From: Bacteroidales bacterium | GTDB taxonomy: Bacteria > Bacteroidota > Bacteroidia > Bacteroidales > UBA932 | DNA length: 64,000 nucleotides | Direction: 5' to 3' | Assembly: GCA_017476575.1 (NCBI GenBank) | Contig: JAFUZO010000003.1 | Coordinates: 1 to 64,000, forward strand | Shown here: positions 61,203-64,000 of the stretch, in pieces | Layout: each line of letters begins with the position of its first letter | How positions within the stretch are numbered: the first letter of the stretch is position 1 | The notes under the pieces: model-generated | Databases searched by the model: none | What the model was told of the DNA's origin: nothing | What the model saw: only the letters and a program-made list of their open reading frames with translations | Program-made: the position numbers and the translations under genes

Positions 61203-64000
61203 CTATTCCCCGGCGTAATCGCCGGTCGCGACCTTGATGAGGGTGTTGAAACTGGTGGTGAGCTGGTCGGAGAGTTCCTGGTCGCCGTACTGCTTGAGCA
61301 CATCGGCAAGATAGATGATGCAGCGGCTGCAACTCTCGAACTCGCTGCCGGCCAGGTCGTAGAACTCCAGGTAGAAGCGGGCGGACTCCATCAGGTCGCC
61401 GGACAGCCGGACCGCCAGGTCGCGGGCCTGGTCGGCGGCGCCGAGGTAGTAGTAGTTCTCCACCATCTGGATGACCATGTAGTCGTTGCCGACGAAACCG
61501 AGCGGAATCGATTCGAGCGGGAAGTTCTCCGCAGGGACGTTCTCCTGGCAGTGGTCGAGCATTTCGAGCGCCTTCTCGTCCTCGCCCGCGTCGATCAGGG
61601 CGTTCACCACGTTCAGGTACAGCTGCCGCTGCGACAGGACGCCCATGAACGTATAGGTGTTCTGGTAGTCCACGCAGTAGTCGGTCCGCTTCAGGGCATC
61701 CCATTTGAAGACGTTCTTCATCTTGTCATACAGGGCGAGGGCATCCACCTTGCCGGGGTCGGTCGACGAAATCTTGTTCCGGATCGGGGTGAAGCGGTAG
61801 GAGAAGCCGTCGTACAGGAGGTAGTCCTTGATGCCGATGTTCAGGTCGCCGCCCATGTTCAGCAGGTTCAGCGGGCGGTCCCACTCGTAGTTCGACAGGA
61901 AGTCGAGCAGGAAGAGTTCCGGCTTGGAGAGATAGTTCTTGTCCGGGGAGATCGTGAGCATGATGCTGTCCGGAATCTCGCCGGCGAACATCTCGTCCAC
62001 GATGCCGGAGGCCAGGCAGTTCTCCTTGTTGACCGGGATGACGATCTTGCGGGCGCAGATGAAGTCCACCTTCCGGCGGGAGGACAGTTCGACCTTCATC
62101 TTCGGGTCCTTGAACACGTCCATGACGTCCTTGATGGCCATCGGCGAGTCGTCGTCGTAGGCGATGAAGACATATTCGTTGGTCCCGTAGAGATACTGCG
62201 ACTGCGGTACGGTGAGCGGCAGCGGCTTGGACTCGTTGCAGGCCCATTTCATCTGGTCGATGTACCAGTCGGTGCCGAGGAGCGAGGTGTTGACCACACG
62301 CACGTCCGTCCGGATGCCCTCGATTTCCTGGGCATACCAGAGCGGGAAGGTGTCGTTGTCGCCGTGGGTCACCAGGAAACCGTCGGGACCGACACTGTTG
62401 AGGTAGTTCGCCGCCATCTCGGTGGAGGTGTAGCGGTTGGAGCGGTCATGGTCGTCCCAGTTCTCCTCCGCCATGAGGGCGGGGACGCCGAGGCAGAGGA
62501 CGGACGCACCCACCGCGACAGCCTTGGAGGACTTCCCCTTGGACGCTTCGTCGATCCAGTCGTAGAGCGCCGCGACACCGAGGCCGATCCAGATGGCGAA
62601 CATATAGAACGAGCCCGCATAGGCGTAGTCGCGCTCGCGGACCTGGTAGGGCGGCTGGTTGAGATACAGGACGATGGCGATGCCGGTCATGAAGAACATC
62701 AGGAACACGATCCAGGTGCCGCGCTTGTCCCGGTCGAACTGGAAGACGAGACCCAGCAGGCCCAGCAGGAGCGGCAGGAAGTAGTAATGGTTCTTGCCCT
62801 TGTTGTCCCGAAGCGGGGCAGGAGCATCGCTCTGGTCGCCGAGTCGCAGCTGGTCGATGAACTTGATGCCGGACTCCCAGTTGCCGTCGAAGATGTTGCC
62901 TGGAGAGGGACTGTGGATGTCGTTCTGGCGGCCGACGAAGTTCCACATGAAGTAGCGCCAGTACATCCAGTTGAGCTGGTAGTCGAAGAAGAAGCGCAGG
63001 TTGGCGCCGAAGGTCGGCTTGCGGTGGGTTGCCCCTTTGACGCGGGTGCCTTTGCCGTCCATGTAGGATTCGTAGAAGTCGATGTAGCGCGGATCGGCGC
63101 TCGACCACATGCGCGGAAAGAACATCTTGCCCTCCGGAAGATACTTCGCGTCGGCCGGGCTGTCGGCATGGACGTACTTGCCGTCCAGCGGCGCCCAGTA
63201 CTTGCCCATCGAGAGTTCGTAGGGCGCATCGAAATACTGTCCGTACAGGAGCGGGGTGGAACCGTACTGTTCACGGCTGAGGTAGCGCACGAGGGTGTAG
63301 GCGTTGTCCGGCTGGTATTCGTTGGTCGGGGTCTTGACCGCCGAGCGGATGATGACGATGGAGAACAACGAGAAGCCGATGACGAGGGTCGTCACACAGA
63401 GAAGGACGGTGTTCCAGAAGACCTTCTCCTTCTTCAGGGTCGCGGACAGGCCCCAGAAGCAGGCGGCGAGCAGCAGCACCATGAAGGTCAGGGAGCCGCT
63501 GTTGTACGGGAGACCGAAGCCGTTGACGAAGATGCGGTCGAAGAAGGCTGCGAGTTTCGGCAGATACGGGATGAACAGGAACACGAGCAGGAACTCGATG
63601 ACGACGCCGATGGCGAAGATGCCGACGAGCCGCTTGAACGGCAGCTGCCTGTCCTCGTTCTTCCGATAATAGTACATGAACACGAAGGCCGGAATCGTCA
63701 GCAGGTTCAGCAGGTGGACACCGATACTGAGCCCCATCAGGAAAGTGATCAGTACGATCCAGCGGTTGGCATGCGGCTCGTCCGCCTCTTCATACCACTT
63801 GCACATGGCCCAGAAGACAAGGGCCGTGAAGAGGGACGACATGGCATACACCTCCCCTTCCACGGCGGAGAACCAGAACGTATCCGAGAAGCAGTACGCC
63901 AGGGCGCCCACCACTCCGGATCCGAAGATGGAGACGGCCTGGGCCAGGGTATGCCCTCCGTCCTTCGGCCGGACCAGCCGCCTGGCAAAGAAGACGATGG
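61203..64000 (-). CDS. DUF2723 family membrane protein, 5' end outside window
   Basis: The frame is open to the right edge, so the start is missing; at least 932 residues are present. The visible N-terminal part continues a multi-helix region with FWFSAVEGEVYAMSSLFTALVFWAM and IGVHLLNLLTIPAFVFMYYYRK, the DUF2723 signature (membrane proteins related to protein O-mannosyltransferases). More helices follow, then a soluble C-terminal region of about 450 residues containing DNDTFPLWYAQEIEGIRTDVRVVN and TPR-like helices at the end. It may glycosylate surface proteins, but that is unproved. Confidence 0.88.
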   Translation of the reverse strand, partial: IVFFARRLVRPKDGGHTLAQAVSIFGSGVVGALAYCFSDTFWFSAVEGEVYAMSSLFTALVFWAMCKWYEEADEPHANRWIVLITFLMGLSIGVHLLNLLTIPAFVFMYYYRKNEDRQLPFKRLVGIFAIGVVIEFLLVFLFIPYLPKLAAFFDRIFVNGFGLPYNSGSLTFMVLLLAACFWGLSATLKKEKVFWNTVLLCVTTLVIGFSLFSIVIIRSAVKTPTNEYQPDNAYTLVRYLSREQYGSTPLLYGQYFDAPYELSMGKYWAPLDGKYVHADSPADAKYLPEGKMFFPRMWSSADPRYIDFYESYMDGKGTRVKGATHRKPTFGANLRFFFDYQLNWMYWRYFMWNFVGRQNDIHSPSPGNIFDGNWESGIKFIDQLRLGDQSDAPAPLRDNKGKNHYYFLPLLLGLLGLVFQFDRDKRGTWIVFLMFFMTGIAIVLYLNQPPYQVRERDYAYAGSFYMFAIWIGLGVAALYDWIDEASKGKSSKAVAVGASVLCLGVPALMAEENWDDHDRSNRYTSTEMAANYLNSVGPDGFLVTHGDNDTFPLWYAQEIEGIRTDVRVVNTSLLGTDWYIDQMKWACNESKPLPLTVPQSQYLYGTNEYVFIAYDDDSPMAIKDVMDVFKDPKMKVELSSRRKVDFICARKIVIPVNKENCLASGIVDEMFAGEIPDSIMLTISPDKNYLSKPELFLLDFLSNYEWDRPLNLLNMGGDLNIGIKDYLLYDGFSYRFTPIRNKISSTDPGKVDALALYDKMKNVFKWDALKRTDYCVDYQNTYTFMGVLSQRQLYLNVVNALIDAGEDEKALEMLDHCQENVPAENFPLESIPLGFVGNDYMVIQMVENYYYLGAADQARDLAVRLSGDLMESARFYLEFYDLAGSEFESCSRCIIYLADVLKQYGDQELSDQLTTSFNTLIKVATGDYAGE

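Noticed and set aside
1..64000. tRNA or rRNA genes
   Set aside because: No cloverleaf with a conserved T-loop (GGTTCGAAT-like) and matching acceptor arms, and no rRNA segment, was noticed on either strand. A tRNA scan would settle it.

Overview
The window is high-GC DNA (clearly GC-rich by eye) from a member of the order Bacteroidales. Evidence: SusC/SusD pairs, BACON and DUF6359-type lipoproteins, Oar-like TonB receptors, an Mpi-family invertase, GldH and RicT homologues, and many -7 boxes of the Bacteroidetes form TAnnTTTG. Some have a TTTG element exactly 19 nt upstream. Alistipes-like or Cryptobacteroides-like genera would fit, but the genus cannot be decided from sequence alone.

Layout. 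(1) 1-145: start of a divergent sensor/regulator, cut by the window edge. (2) 276-11617: one plus-strand polysaccharide utilisation operon: GH130 enzyme, MFS transporter, lipoprotein, SusC, SusD, LamG lipoprotein and a second lipoprotein paralogous to the first. manA follows from its own promoter, which points to mannose-containing glycans. (3) 12802-14814: M3 oligopeptidase. (4) 14996-26915: a minus-strand locus with two secreted nucleases (NUC1 type and DNase I/EEP type), a TonB receptor, a DUF5689 lipoprotein and two large OB-fold/BACON lipoproteins, plus a divergent Tat-exported phosphatase. I infer that it scavenges extracellular nucleic acid. (5) 26934-34321: two Oar-like TonB receptors face away from each other, with an Mpi-family serine invertase gene between them inside perfect 28-bp inverted repeats. 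This looks like a self-contained promoter-inversion switch and is the most striking feature of the window. (6) 34521-44493: housekeeping genes: metK with a SAM-II-like riboswitch, smpB, miaA, a C-lobe-only pseudokinase, trmB, gldH, ricT, holB, a polyprenyl synthase, a LOG-family protein, an outer-membrane barrel and trxA. (7) 44607-48052: a decayed Rpn-type nuclease, a heparinase II/III-like protein, a truncated ECF sigma remnant and a cluster of short repeats. (8) 48053-54767: tetR-tolC-MFP-RND efflux operon plus a P-II-like gene; the RND pump has an in-frame amber codon. (9) 54976-64000: lgt, a broken purple-acid-phosphatase-like gene, pgk, an rRNA-methyltransferase-like gene, a VWA lipoprotein and a DUF2723 membrane protein that runs off the right edge.

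Three copies of a roughly 75-bp hairpin element with a conserved cap and co-varying arms lie between genes. A fourth, larger cruciform-like hairpin follows the DUF5689 gene. Several genes are visibly decaying (RND pump, phosphatase, Rpn, sigma factor), so some accessory parts of this genome are in flux.
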